From NCBI RefSeq assembly GCF_029894125.1, contig NZ_JARXYZ010000037.1:1-64000 (forward strand): a stretch of 64,000 nucleotides of DNA, given 5' to 3'. The position numbers were made by a program, and so were the translations under genes. This stretch comes from Kitasatospora sp. MAA19 (GTDB lineage: Bacteria; Actinomycetota; Actinomycetes; Streptomycetales; Streptomycetaceae). Numbering within the stretch: the first letter of the stretch is position 1; each line of letters opens with the position of its first letter. Of the stretch, positions 34,157 through 42,365 are shown one piece after another. The notes under the pieces were generated by a model. It did not search any database, was not told where the DNA came from, and was given only the letters and a program-made list of their open reading frames with translations.

Positions 34157-35488
34157 ATGCCCGACGATACGTCGGCCGACCCGGCCGGAACCCGCCCCCG
34201 CGTCCTGCACTTGATCAGCGAGCCACGTCGCGGCGGCGCCCAGAACTTCGCCCGTGACCTCCACCGGGAACTGCGCCGCCGGGGCCAGGCCTCCGCCCTG
34301 TGCGCCCTCGCCCCGCACCCGGCCCCGAGGCCCGCCGGGCCGGCCCTCCCCGGGCCCCGGACCGAGGCCTGCACCGGGGAGTGCACCGGGGCGCACGGCG
34401 CTCACCCCACCGCGCACGGCGCTCACCCCACCGCGCACGGCGCTCACCCCACCGCGCACGACGTACGCCCCACCGCGCACGACGTACGCCCCGACGCGTA
34501 CGACGCGCGCCCCGACACGTACGCCGACGCGGCGGGCCTGCACGCCGCCGCCGTCCTCGGCTCCGGCCGCCTGCACCCCGGCACCCTGCGGGCGCTGCGC
34601 GCCACCGCCCGCGCCGCCGACGTGGTGCTCGCCCACGGTTCGGACACCCTGGCGGCCTGCGCCCTCGCCCTGGCCGGTACCCGTACCCCCTTCGTCTACG
34701 TCTCCGTCGGCCACCCCCGCTACTGGACCGCGAACCGGCTGCGCCGGGTGCGCGGCGGCGCGCTGATGCACCGCGCGGCCGCCGTCACCACGCTCACCAC
34801 CGAGGCCCGCACCGTCCTGGAGGAGCAGTTCCGGCTGCCCGACGGCAAGGTGCACGTGATCCCCAACTCCCGCGCCGCCGAGAGCTATCCGCCCGCCGAC
34901 GGCCGAGCCGACCGGCGTGCCGCCCGGCACGCGCTCGGCCTGCCCGCGGACGTGCTGCTGGTCGCCTGGATCGGCGCGATCGCCCCCGAGAAACGGCTCG
35001 ACCTCGCCCTCGACGTGCTCGACCGCCTGCCCGACGTCCGACTCGCCGTCGCCGGGGACGGTCCGCTGCGCGAGACGCTGGCCCGCCACCCGGCCGCCGC
35101 CCGCGCCCACTTCCTCGGCGCCCTGCCCGACCCGGCGCCGCTCTACCGGGCCGCCGACGCGCTGCTGCTCACCAGCGACAGCGAGGGCGTGCCCGGCGCG
35201 CTGATCGAGGCGGCACTGGCCGGCGTGCCCGCCGTCGCCACCGACGTCGGGTGGGTGCGCGAGGTGGTCCGGGACGGCGCCACCGGCGCGCTCGTCGCGC
35301 CGGGGGACCCGCTCGCCCTCGCCGAGGCGCTGGCCAAGGTGCTGGCGTGCAACCGCGCGGGCCTCGGCGCGGCCGCCCGGGCGCACGCGCTGGAGCACTT
35401 CGAACTCGGCGCCGTGGTGGACGCCTGGCAGCGGCTGGTCGCCGAGGTGTGGGCGGGCGGCGGGGCGGGGGCGCGTCCCGGCCCGTGA
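34157..35488 (+). CDS. Glycosyltransferase family 4 with internal 7-residue repeats
   Basis: 443 residues. VLHLISEPRRGGAQNFA at the N-terminus and the C-terminal AAADALLLTSDSEGVPGALIEAALAGVP (E-x7-E with G) are GT4 motifs; VAWIGAIAPEKRLDLALDVLD is the sugar-nucleotide site. Six tandem 7-residue units (34397-34522) sit at residues 81-122, between the first strand and the rest of domain 1; this is unusual and may be a flexible insert. ATG 34157 is used. Acceptor unknown. Confidence 0.85.
   Translation: MPDDTSADPAGTRPRVLHLISEPRRGGAQNFARDLHRELRRRGQASALCALAPHPAPRPAGPALPGPRTEACTGECTGAHGAHPTAHGAHPTAHGAHPTAHDVRPTAHDVRPDAYDARPDTYADAAGLHAAAVLGSGRLHPGTLRALRATARAADVVLAHGSDTLAACALALAGTRTPFVYVSVGHPRYWTANRLRRVRGGALMHRAAAVTTLTTEARTVLEEQFRLPDGKVHVIPNSRAAESYPPADGRADRRAARHALGLPADVLLVAWIGAIAPEKRLDLALDVLDRLPDVRLAVAGDGPLRETLARHPAAARAHFLGALPDPAPLYRAADALLLTSDSEGVPGALIEAALAGVPAVATDVGWVREVVRDGATGALVAPGDPLALAEALAKVLACNRAGLGAAARAHALEHFELGAVVDAWQRLVAEVWAGGGAGARPGP
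34397..34522 (+). repeat. 21-bp tandem repeat coding GAHPTAH-type heptads inside the GT4 gene
   Basis: Six 21-bp units, the first three identical (GGCGCTCACCCCACCGCGCA ending C), the last three diverging step by step to DVRPTAH, DVRPDAY and DARPDTY. Frame is kept, so the insert is tolerated. Confidence 0.85.
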
Positions 35489-35562
35489 CGGGCCCGGTGG
35501 CCTCGGCGGCCCGGGCGGCTCCGGCGGCGTCGCGGCCCCGACCAGCAGGACCATCGTGGCGG

Positions 35563-35616
35563 CCCGGACAGCCCGGACAGCCCGGACAGCCCGGACAGCC
35601 CGGACAGCCCGGACGG
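35563..35616. repeat. 9-bp tandem repeat upstream of the DsbA-like gene
   Basis: Six copies of CCCGGACAG (the last CCCGGACGG) in the 225-bp gap between the GT4 and DsbA-like genes. Confidence 0.85.
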
Positions 35617-35678
35617 TCCGGAAGACGGCCCGGCTGCGCCGATCGGGCGAATCCGGGCCTGCCCGCTCGGGCCGACTC

Positions 35679-35695
35679 GACGGTAACGAACCGTC
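35679..35695. promoter_or_regulatory. Inverted repeat GACGGT-N5-ACCGTC upstream of the DsbA-like gene
   Basis: Perfect 6-bp arms around a 5-bp centre, 19 bp before the GTG start of the DsbA-like gene: well placed for an operator or for control of translation. Confidence 0.5.
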
Positions 35696-35713
35696 ACCAG
35701 CACACTGCGCGGT

Positions 35714-36388
35714 GTGAACTCGAAGTCGCTGCTGCGCTCCACCGTCCTGTTCGTCGTCGCCGCCGGGATCGCCGTATCCCCCGTCCAGGCCGGCGCAGTG
35801 ACCCACCAATCCCCGTCCGAGGGTGCCCAGTTCGTCAAGCTCGACCATCCCCAGCCGGTGCGCGAGAGCGCCCGCACCGAGGCGGTCGAGTTCTTCTGGT
35901 ACGACTGCGGTCACTCCCAGCAACTCGAACAGCCCCTGCAGGCCTGGGCCTCGAAGCACCGTGCGGACGTCGCCCTGCGGCGTGTCCCGGCGATCTGGCC
36001 CAACAGCCAGGATGAGGGCGTGCAGCGCGGCCACGCGCGCCTGTACTTCACGCTGGAGCGCCTGGGCCTGGTCGAGCGCCTGCAGACCAGCGCCTTCCGC
36101 TCGGTTCACACCGAGAAGGCCGACCTCACCACCGAGGCCACCGCGACCGACTGGGCGGTGCGACACGGCGCGGACGCCCAGCTCTTCCGTCAGGCGTACC
36201 GTTCCCCCGACGTGGCGCGGTCGGTCGACGAGGCCGCCGCCGAGTTCGTCCGCTACGGCGTCAACGAGCTGCCGACGGTGGTCGTCCAGGGCGAGTACCG
36301 GACCTCGCCGACCAAGGCCGGCGGCGTCGAGGAGATGCCCGAGGTGCTGGACTACCTGGTCCAGCAGGAGCAGCTGCGCGGGAACTGA
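35714..36388 (+). CDS. Exported DsbA-like thioredoxin-fold protein with a CGHS active site
   Basis: 224 residues. Signal peptide 1-26 (VLFVVAAGIAVSPVQA). The thioredoxin/DsbA fold follows: EFFWYDCGHSQQLEQ holds the active-site position, C65, but the second cysteine of CPHC is a serine, so dithiol exchange is not possible; a helical insert spans about 80-170 and the cis-Pro loop is VNELPTVVVQG. It may act as a reductase-like chaperone or a sacrificial thiol; this is inference. The GTG start follows a perfect inverted repeat by 19 bp. It ends 57 bp before a long terminator. Confidence 0.82.
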   Translation: MNSKSLLRSTVLFVVAAGIAVSPVQAGAVTHQSPSEGAQFVKLDHPQPVRESARTEAVEFFWYDCGHSQQLEQPLQAWASKHRADVALRRVPAIWPNSQDEGVQRGHARLYFTLERLGLVERLQTSAFRSVHTEKADLTTEATATDWAVRHGADAQLFRQAYRSPDVARSVDEAAAEFVRYGVNELPTVVVQGEYRTSPTKAGGVEEMPEVLDYLVQQEQLRGN

Positions 36389-36444
36389 CGCCCGCCGCCC
36401 GCCTGGGCGGTGACCTGGCGCCGGTCCTGCCCGTCGGTCGTGCG

Positions 36445-36492
36445 CACCGGCCGGAGCGCGCCGCACACGGAAGTGGCGCGCTCCGGCCGGTG
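36445..36492. terminator. Very strong 18-bp terminator between convergent genes
   Basis: Perfect 18-bp stem (36445-36462 with 36475-36492), 12-nt loop, ending 2 bp before the stop codon of the methyltransferase. Confidence 0.85.
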
Positions 36493-36494
36493 GT

Positions 36495-37241
36495 TCAGTC
36501 CTGGCGCAGCAGGTACGTGACGAAGCCGAACGTCCCCCGGTAGCCGTGCAGCCATTCCTGCCGGTGCCGGTCCGCCGCCGCCTGGGCGGGCGCCGCGTCC
36601 GGGTGGTCCGGGTGGTCCAACGCCCACGCGGCCAGCGTGCCCGTCCAGGCGAACTCGTAGTCGTCCCACTCCTGCGGGCTGCTCACGTACCCGGACACCG
36701 GCGTCCAGCCCTCCGCCATCACCCGGTCCGTGGTGGTCGCCAGGTCCGCGTAGTCGTCCCGGGCCACGCCCAGCCCGTCCAGCGCGGCCTGGGACGGCTC
36801 CCGCTCCCAGAAGCCCTCGCCGACCAGCACCCGGCCGCCCGGGGCCAGGTGCTCGCGGGCCGCCGCCAGCGTGGGCAGCAGCCCGCCGAAGGCGTGGGTG
36901 GCGCCCACGCACAGCACCAGGTCGAAGGGCTCGGCGGAGCTGAACTCCCGGGCGTCCACGTGGTGCAGGCCGATCCGGCGGACCACCCCGAGCGCCTCGG
37001 CCGACTCCCTGGCCAGGGTCAGCGCGGCCGCGTCGAGGTCCACTCCCACCGCCCGCCAGTGCGGGCGCGCCGCCAGTGCCCGGACCAGCCACGCCCCTTC
37101 GCCGCAGCCGAGGTCCAGCGCGAGGCCGGCGTCCGTCCCGGCGGTCGCGCGGTCCAGCAGCCGGGCCACCGACTCGTCCGTGAGCGGCGCGGCGATCGGG
37201 TGGTGGGCATGGGCGAGGCGGGAGATCAGCTGTCGGTCCAT
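36495..37241 (-). CDS. Class I SAM-dependent methyltransferase
   Basis: 248 residues. LALDLGCGEGAWLV is the AdoMet-binding motif I, VGVDLDAAALTLA motif II, FDLVLCVGATHAF motif III-IV. The rest is the usual Rossmann-fold cap. No acceptor can be inferred; it lies within a run of sugar-related genes, so sugar or lipid methylation is possible. Start ATG at 37241, 65 bp after the 3' end of the glycosyltransferase at 37306 (same strand). Confidence 0.85.
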   Translation of the reverse strand: MDRQLISRLAHAHHPIAAPLTDESVARLLDRATAGTDAGLALDLGCGEGAWLVRALAARPHWRAVGVDLDAAALTLARESAEALGVVRRIGLHHVDAREFSSAEPFDLVLCVGATHAFGGLLPTLAAAREHLAPGGRVLVGEGFWEREPSQAALDGLGVARDDYADLATTTDRVMAEGWTPVSGYVSSPQEWDDYEFAWTGTLAAWALDHPDHPDAAPAQAAADRHRQEWLHGYRGTFGFVTYLLRQD

Positions 37242-37305
37242 CCGAGCAGTATGGAGCCACCAGGCCTGCCGCGCCCGCGAATCAGGCCTTCAGGGCCCGG
37301 GACCC

Positions 37306-38454
37306 TCACGCCCGCGAGTACGTCCGGCCCTTCCACGCCGCGCCCCGGCCGCGCCAGTGCTGCACCGCCGAGTCCACCGTCATCAGCAGGTACAGCCCGG
37401 CCGTGAAGGGCAGCAGCAGCACGGCCGGCGCGGGCTGCCGGTAGTACCGCACCATCGGCAGGTACGTGCCCGCCATCAGCGCCCAGGCCGCCCCGCCCAC
37501 CGCCGCCGCCGCGGGCACCCCCGCGACCAGTCCGGCCACCGTCGTCACCGGCGGCACCAGGTACACCAGCGCCAGCCCCAGCACCGTCCCGAGCAGCAGC
37601 AGCGGCGAATGCCGCAACTGGGCGTACGCGCTGCGCGACACCATCCGCCACAACTGCTCCAGGCGCGGGTACGGACGGACGCTGTCCACCTCCCCGGCCA
37701 GCCCCAGCCAGGTCCGCCCGCCCGAGGACTTCACCGCCCGGGCCAGCGAGACGTCGTCGATCACCGCGCCCCGGATCGCGGCCACCCCGCCCGCCCGCTC
37801 CAGCGCCTCCCGCCGCACCAGCGAACAGCCGCCCGCCGCGGCCGCCGTCCGGCCACCGGGCCGGTTGCTCCGGCGGAACGGGTACAGCTGCGCGAAGAAG
37901 TAGACGAAGGCCGGCACGATCAGCCGCTCCCAGCCGGTCTCCACCCGCAGCCGGGCCATCTGCGACACCAGGTCCAGCCCGTTGGACTCCGCCGCCGCCA
38001 CCAGCTCCGCGAGCGAGTCCGGCCCGTGCGCGATGTCCGCGTCCGTCAGCAGCAGGTACTCGACGTCCGGACCGGCCAGCTCCACCCCGTGCCGCAGCGC
38101 CCACAGCTTGCCCGTCCATCCCGGCGGCAGTGGGGGAGGCGTGGTGACGGTCAGCTCCAGCCCGTCCATCGTCCGCAGCTCCGCCGCCAGCGCGCCCGTG
38201 CCGTCCGAACTGTGGTCGTCCACCAGGATCACCCGCGCTCGCCCCGGGTACTTCTGCGCCAGCAGCGTCGGCAGGCTCACCGGCAGCACCTGCGCCTCGT
38301 CCCGGGCCGGCACCACCACCGCCGCCTGCGGCCAGCGAGCCGGCGGACGGCGCGGCGGCAGCCGCACATCGGTGCGCCAGAACAGCCCGTGGCAGCACGC
38401 CAACCAGAGCCAGACCAGCAGGGAGGACGCGGCGATCCACAGCAGGACGGTCAC
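37306..38454 (-). CDS. GT2 glycosyltransferase, hopene-associated HpnB-like
   Basis: 382 residues. An N-terminal membrane segment is followed by the GT-A domain: VVVPARDEAQVLP, LVDDHSSDGT (about 78-87), TDADIAHG, the invariant PPGWTGKLWA stretch of HpnB-type enzymes, and DDVSLARA as the acceptor/base region; three to four C-terminal membrane segments (about 280-370) close the protein. In hopanoid producers HpnB is thought to add a sugar to the side chain. No shc, hpnC-E or other hopanoid genes lie in the window. Start GTG at 38454. Confidence 0.82.
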   Translation of the reverse strand: MTVLLWIAASSLLVWLWLACCHGLFWRTDVRLPPRRPPARWPQAAVVVPARDEAQVLPVSLPTLLAQKYPGRARVILVDDHSSDGTGALAAELRTMDGLELTVTTPPPLPPGWTGKLWALRHGVELAGPDVEYLLLTDADIAHGPDSLAELVAAAESNGLDLVSQMARLRVETGWERLIVPAFVYFFAQLYPFRRSNRPGGRTAAAAGGCSLVRREALERAGGVAAIRGAVIDDVSLARAVKSSGGRTWLGLAGEVDSVRPYPRLEQLWRMVSRSAYAQLRHSPLLLLGTVLGLALVYLVPPVTTVAGLVAGVPAAAAVGGAAWALMAGTYLPMVRYYRQPAPAVLLLPFTAGLYLLMTVDSAVQHWRGRGAAWKGRTYSRA

Positions 38455-38511
38455 CCCGGCAGTCTGCCGCAGAACAGGCCCGATCGGGCGGATCGACTAA
38501 AGTCTTGCCCC

Positions 38512-39297
38512 GTGAAGATCGCACTGATGGACTCCGGAATCGGCCTGCTGGCTGCCGCCGTCGCCCTTCGGAAGGTGCGCCCGGACGCCGATCTGGTGCT
38601 CTCCTCCGACCCGGCCTCGATGCCCTGGGGGCCGCGCACGCCCGAAGAGGTCACCGACCTCGCCCGCGGCTGCGTGCTCGCCGCCGCGGCGCTCGAACCG
38701 GACGCGCTGGTCATCGCCTGCAACACCGCCTCCGTGCACGCGCTCGCCACCCTCCGCACCGAGTTCGAGCCCGGGCTGCCCGTCATCGGCACCGTCCCGG
38801 CCATCAAGCCGGCCGCCGCCCTCGGCGGCCCGGTCGCCATCTGGGCCACCCCGGCCACCACCGGCAGCGCCTACCAGCGCGGCTTGATCCGAGACTTCGG
38901 CGGCCCGGCGGACGTGACCGAGGTCGCCTGCCCCGGCCTCGCGGACGCCGTCGAGCACGGCGACGACGCGGCCATCACCGCCGCCATCGCCGCCGCCGCC
39001 GCCCGCACACCGGCCGGCACCGCCGCGATCGTGCTCGGCTGCACGCACTACGAACTCGTCGCCGACCGCATCCGCGCCGCCGTCGCCCCCACCGCCTCCC
39101 CGGCGCTCACCCTGCACGGCTCCGCCGACGCCGTCGCCGCCCAGGCCCTGCGCCGCGTCGCCGACCCCACCCGCACCGGCGCCGGCACCGTCACCGTGCT
39201 CCACGCCGGCACCCCCGCCGCCCTCCCCGCGGCCGCGCTGCTCTACCCCGAGGGGCAGGCCCTCGCCGCTTTGACGCGCAGCCCGCTGTCGGCATGA
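38512..39297 (+). CDS. Aspartate/glutamate racemase family protein
   Basis: 261 residues. Both catalytic cysteines are in place: C70 in ACNTASVHA and C177 in LGCTHYEL; DSGIGLLAAA and SSDPASMPWGP (about 38-50) match the MurI start. It interconverts L- and D-glutamate or aspartate (D-Glu for peptidoglycan). It may be a second racemase rather than the essential MurI, which is usually elsewhere in streptomycetes with an rph/rdgB neighbour. GTG 38512 starts the first strand; the divergent GT2 gene starts 57 bp away. Confidence 0.88.
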   Translation: MKIALMDSGIGLLAAAVALRKVRPDADLVLSSDPASMPWGPRTPEEVTDLARGCVLAAAALEPDALVIACNTASVHALATLRTEFEPGLPVIGTVPAIKPAAALGGPVAIWATPATTGSAYQRGLIRDFGGPADVTEVACPGLADAVEHGDDAAITAAIAAAAARTPAGTAAIVLGCTHYELVADRIRAAVAPTASPALTLHGSADAVAAQALRRVADPTRTGAGTVTVLHAGTPAALPAAALLYPEGQALAALTRSPLSA

Positions 39298-39697
39298 CCG
39301 GCAGCGCCGTCGCCGGGGACCGCACGGTGATCGACGGCATGCTCGCCGAGCCCTGCGGCGGCCCGGGCCACCGCGGTCTGCGGTGCCGGGGCATCGGTCT
39401 GCTCGCGGCCGTCGGCCCCACGCCCGCTCCGGCCCTCAGCGCCCGCTGACCGCGCTCACCGCGCTCACCGCTCCCGCCTCCTGCCGGCGCAGGAGTCGCG
39501 CCCGGATGCCGTGGGACTAACTTTTACCCGCTGGCTGCCATCGGCGGCGTCCGGGTGTGCGGCGGGAAGATCTTTTGCCCCCGATCCCCGATCCCCGATT
39601 CCCGATGGTCGGGCCAGGGCGAAGAAGGCCGCAGGTTGTGCGGCACGCCGTTGGGCCAGGTTTCGCTCCTGACCGTCATCCCCGGGGTGTCCCGGCT
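39298..39697. other. Intergenic stretch of about 540 bp between racemase and deacetylase genes
   Basis: I see no supported gene here. The first 150 bp keep Ala/Pro-biased frames but no start or ribosome site; there is a short GATCCCC-type 8-bp repeat at 39580-39605, and the right half has a palindrome and a terminator (listed separately). Confidence 0.4.
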
Positions 39698-39717
39698 GTA
39701 CCAGCCATACCTGGTAC
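39698..39717. promoter_or_regulatory. Inverted repeat GTACCAG-N6-CTGGTAC
   Basis: Perfect 7-bp arms around CCATAC, in the gene-free region. A second hairpin CCCC-CGGCC/GGCCG-GGGG follows at about 39735-39757. Whether this is an operator, a terminator or part of a small RNA cannot be decided by eye. Confidence 0.4.
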
Positions 39718-39788
39718 TGCAGGGCACATCTTGGCCCCTCGGCCTGGGTGGCCGTGGGGCTCAGATTGACCCCCCGAAGCCCGCCGGA

Positions 39789-39817
39789 GCGGGAAGTCGG
39801 CCCCGCCGACTTCCCGC
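39789..39817 (-). terminator. Terminator after the polysaccharide deacetylase gene
   Basis: Perfect 12-bp stem GCGGGAAGTCGG (39789-39800) with CCGACTTCCCGC (39806-39817), loop CCCCG, just downstream of the deacetylase stop. Confidence 0.75.
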
Positions 39818-39834
39818 GTACCGGGCGCGGCCGG

Positions 39835-40884
39835 TCAGGCGACGGCCTGGCGGCGCCAGCGGCGGTAGGCGGGTTCCAGGCCGGAGAGGATGGTGTCGAA
39901 GCGCCGGGTGCTGGTGGTGGAGTCGACCTGGAGCCGGCTGATCTGGAGGGGGTGCGAGGGGATGCGCGGGCCGAGCCGGTGGTCGGAGAGGAAGCCGAGA
40001 CGGTAGCCCAGCTCCTGCAGGACGGTTTCAGCCCGCGGGTCGTGCCCGCCGTCGGGGTAGGCGAAGGCGATGGGGGGTTCGCCGAGCCAGCGGGTGAGGG
40101 CCTCGTGGGCGCCGGTGATCTCGGCCCGGACGGTGGCGTCGTCGCAGCGGCCGAGACAGGGGTGCCCCTGGGTGTGGTTGCCGATGGCGACGCCGCCGTC
40201 GCGCAGGGCGAGCAGGTCGGCGGGGGTGAGCTGTTCCTGGCGGGGCGGCCGGCGGTCGGCGCTGACCCGTAGCTCGTGCAGGCTGCGCCGCCGGTCGGGG
40301 TCGGGCATGGCCTTGAGCCGGGGGAGCAGCTGCGAGGGGTGCCCGCAGTCGAGCGAGCGGGCGCGGCCGCCGTGCCGGGCGAGGAAGTCGGCCTCGTGCC
40401 ACCAGAAGGGGCGCTCGGTGCCGATGAGTTCGGAGATGACGAACGCGGTGGCGGGGATACCGCGGGCGTCGAGGGCGGGCAGGGCGTGGGTGAGGACGCT
40501 GCGGTCGGCGTCGTCGAAGGTGACCAGGACGCTGCGGGGCGGCAGGGGCCGCTGTTCGGTGACGGCCTGCAGGACGGCCGTGAGCGAGACCGGGGTGGCC
40601 AGTCTTCGCAGCCGGTCGAGCTGGGCGCCGAAGGACCGGTGGTCGGTGACGCCGTGGTAGGCGAGCACGGCGAGGCGCTGTGCGGCGCGGGCGCGGAACA
40701 GCGGCTGGACGGGGGCGAACCGCAGCCATTCGCCCCGCGCGTCCGGCCGACCCGGCTCGGGGGAGGGCCGGCCCCTCTCGGTGGGCGGGCGGCGGCGGCC
40801 GGTGGCCGACGTCAGCGTGCTGACGACCGCGGCGGGCCTGGTGGGGGCCATGGAGATCGACGTGGTGGACTGGGACTGCGGCAC
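39835..40884 (-). CDS. Polysaccharide deacetylase (CE4/NodB homology)
   Basis: 349 residues. Residues 95-345 hold the NodB fold: AVLAYHGVTDH, TFDDADRS (catalytic Asp pair) and NHTQGHP (metal-binding histidines) in the expected order. No signal peptide is clear, so it may act on an intracellular lipid-linked sugar or be exported another way. GTG 40884 is chosen because GAGGGGGAACC precedes it; the longer frame upstream is Pro/Ser-rich and unsupported. Its neighbours (GT genes, sugar transferase) suggest deacetylation of a surface glycan. Confidence 0.82.
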   Translation of the reverse strand: MPQSQSTTSISMAPTRPAAVVSTLTSATGRRRPPTERGRPSPEPGRPDARGEWLRFAPVQPLFRARAAQRLAVLAYHGVTDHRSFGAQLDRLRRLATPVSLTAVLQAVTEQRPLPPRSVLVTFDDADRSVLTHALPALDARGIPATAFVISELIGTERPFWWHEADFLARHGGRARSLDCGHPSQLLPRLKAMPDPDRRRSLHELRVSADRRPPRQEQLTPADLLALRDGGVAIGNHTQGHPCLGRCDDATVRAEITGAHEALTRWLGEPPIAFAYPDGGHDPRAETVLQELGYRLGFLSDHRLGPRIPSHPLQISRLQVDSTTSTRRFDTILSGLEPAYRRWRRQAVA

Positions 40885-41030
40885 GGTTCCCCCTCGGTCG
40901 CCGAGCGGCGTGGCGGTACCGCCGGAGGACGGAGCCCGGCCTCCGACTCCAGGGGGCGGCGGCTCCGGCCCCTGGGTATTCCGGTCCGCGGTGGGGGCTC
41001 GCACCCTTCCCGCGAACGGCTCCTGGATCG

Positions 41031-41045
41031 CTCAATGCCATTGAG
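41031..41045. promoter_or_regulatory. Palindrome CTCAATG-C-CATTGAG
   Basis: Perfect 7-bp arms with one central base in the 363-bp gap upstream of the deacetylase (minus strand) and the small membrane protein (plus strand). The rest of that gap shows nothing I can name. Confidence 0.45.
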
Positions 41046-41247
41046 ACCGCTGCACCGAGCGGATGGTTGTACCGGGGGGACGAGGATTTTTCGTGGACTG
41101 ATTGTGGAGCCGGAATGCACGACCGGGGCCGGATCGGAAGGGCTTCGGCGGGGCCCGCGGCGAGGGCTGTGGGCCGGTCGCGCCGGGTGGCCGAACGATC
41201 ACTCCCCGCGGGCTGCCGCCGGCGCCCGTCGGGGGTACCTTGGGCTC

Positions 41248-41520
41248 ATGGCAGATGCGGACCGTGATCCATTCCACCTGCACGGCGCGACCCGGATGGC
41301 CCGCGCGTGGAGCGGTGGAGCCCTGGTCACCCACCAGCTCCTGCTCGCCGTGGTGGGCTTGGCCTGCCTGGCGTTGGGCATCGTGGTGGCGGTGATCGTT
41401 CCGGACAGTGACGGTCCGGCCTGGGCGATGGCGGTGGCCGGCTGCCTCGCCGCGGGCGTGCTGCTGCTCGGCCGGATCGCGTTCGGGCTGCTGCGCTACC
41501 GCCGGGGTGCGGCGCTCTGA
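41248..41520 (+). CDS. Small two-span membrane protein
   Basis: 90 residues: a hydrophilic start (MADADRDPFHLHGATRMARA), two hydrophobic segments (about 29-51 and 58-80) with a short linker DSDGPAWA, and a basic end. No family recognised. The ATG at 41248 is supported by a drop from upstream non-conserved frame; no strong ribosome site. It may belong to the surface-glycan neighbourhood only by position. Confidence 0.6.
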   Translation: MADADRDPFHLHGATRMARAWSGGALVTHQLLLAVVGLACLALGIVVAVIVPDSDGPAWAMAVAGCLAAGVLLLGRIAFGLLRYRRGAAL

Positions 41521-41789
41521 CCGCCTGACGCACCCGCCTGACGGCCCGAGCGCCTCGGCGGACGGCTGTAGTTCGATTGCCCTCGGCATTCCGGGCGGCG
41601 GATCGAGCGATATTGGTCAGATCGACCGAATTTCGGCCTGTCGGACAATGTTCTGCTCACCTCTTTCACCATTCCCGGGCGGCGGCTCCATGGCGCCTCA
41701 TACTGTGAATGCGTTCTTGCGGCTCGACGGCGCCGCGGAGGGGGAGCGATGGGCGGCAGCGTCGTGTCCGAACCGGACAGCGGACCGAG

Positions 41790-42299
41790 ATGAGACGCGG
41801 CGGGGACCTCGCCCTCGCCGCCCTGGCCGGGATCGTCGCGCTCCCGCTGGCCCTGGTCATCGCCGGCCTGCTCCGCTGCACGGCGGGCGGCCCGGTGCTC
41901 CTGCGGCTGACTCGGACCGGACGGCACGGCCGGGAGTTCCAGATCCTCCGGTTCCGGACCAGCCGCGGCGGACGGCTCGGCACCCTGCTCCGCCGGACCG
42001 GCCTGGACGAGCTGCCCCGGCTGTGGAACGTCGCCCGCGGCGAGATGGGGGTGATCGGCCCCCGGCCCGCCCGCCCGGACCAGGTGGTCCGCTACTCCGG
42101 CCGCGAGCGCGGCCGGCTCGACGTCCGACCCGGTCTGACCGGCTGGGCCCAACTCCAGGCTCGCCGCCCGCTCGCCCGGCCCGACTGGGCCGAACTCGAC
42201 CTCTGGTACGTGGAGCACCGCTCGCTCCGGCTCGACCTGAGGATCCTCGGGCTGACCGTCCTGGCCCTGCTGCGCCCGGAGGGAGACCTCGTGCGGTGA
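41790..42299 (+). CDS. Short bacterial sugar transferase (undecaprenyl-phosphate sugar-1-phosphate transferase type)
   Basis: 169 residues. One N-terminal membrane segment (DLALAALAGIVALPLALVIAGLL), then the WbaP/PglC-type core: RTGRHGREFQILRFRT, LRRTGLDELPRLWNVARGEMGVIGPRPARPDQ and the final DLWYVEHRSLRLDL. It would put the first sugar phosphate on the lipid carrier for exopolysaccharide or glycoprotein synthesis. The catalytic Asp-Glu pair is in the DELP motif. ATG 41790 is 81 bp inside an open frame; an ATG at 41709 is the alternative. At 169 residues it is shorter than most. Confidence 0.82.
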   Translation: MRRGGDLALAALAGIVALPLALVIAGLLRCTAGGPVLLRLTRTGRHGREFQILRFRTSRGGRLGTLLRRTGLDELPRLWNVARGEMGVIGPRPARPDQVVRYSGRERGRLDVRPGLTGWAQLQARRPLARPDWAELDLWYVEHRSLRLDLRILGLTVLALLRPEGDLVR

Positions 42300-42365
42300 G
42301 GCGGCGCGGTCGCGGGCCGCCACCGGCCCGCCGCCCCGCCCCGGTGGCTCGATAGGCTGCGACGC

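Noticed and set aside
33770-36466. 898-codon minus-strand frame opposite the GT4 and DsbA-like genes
   Set aside because: Antisense shadow; the plus-strand genes have clear motifs.
39524-39727. Short minus-strand frame in the gene-free gap before the deacetylase
   Set aside because: No start context and no family; overlaps palindromes and repeats.
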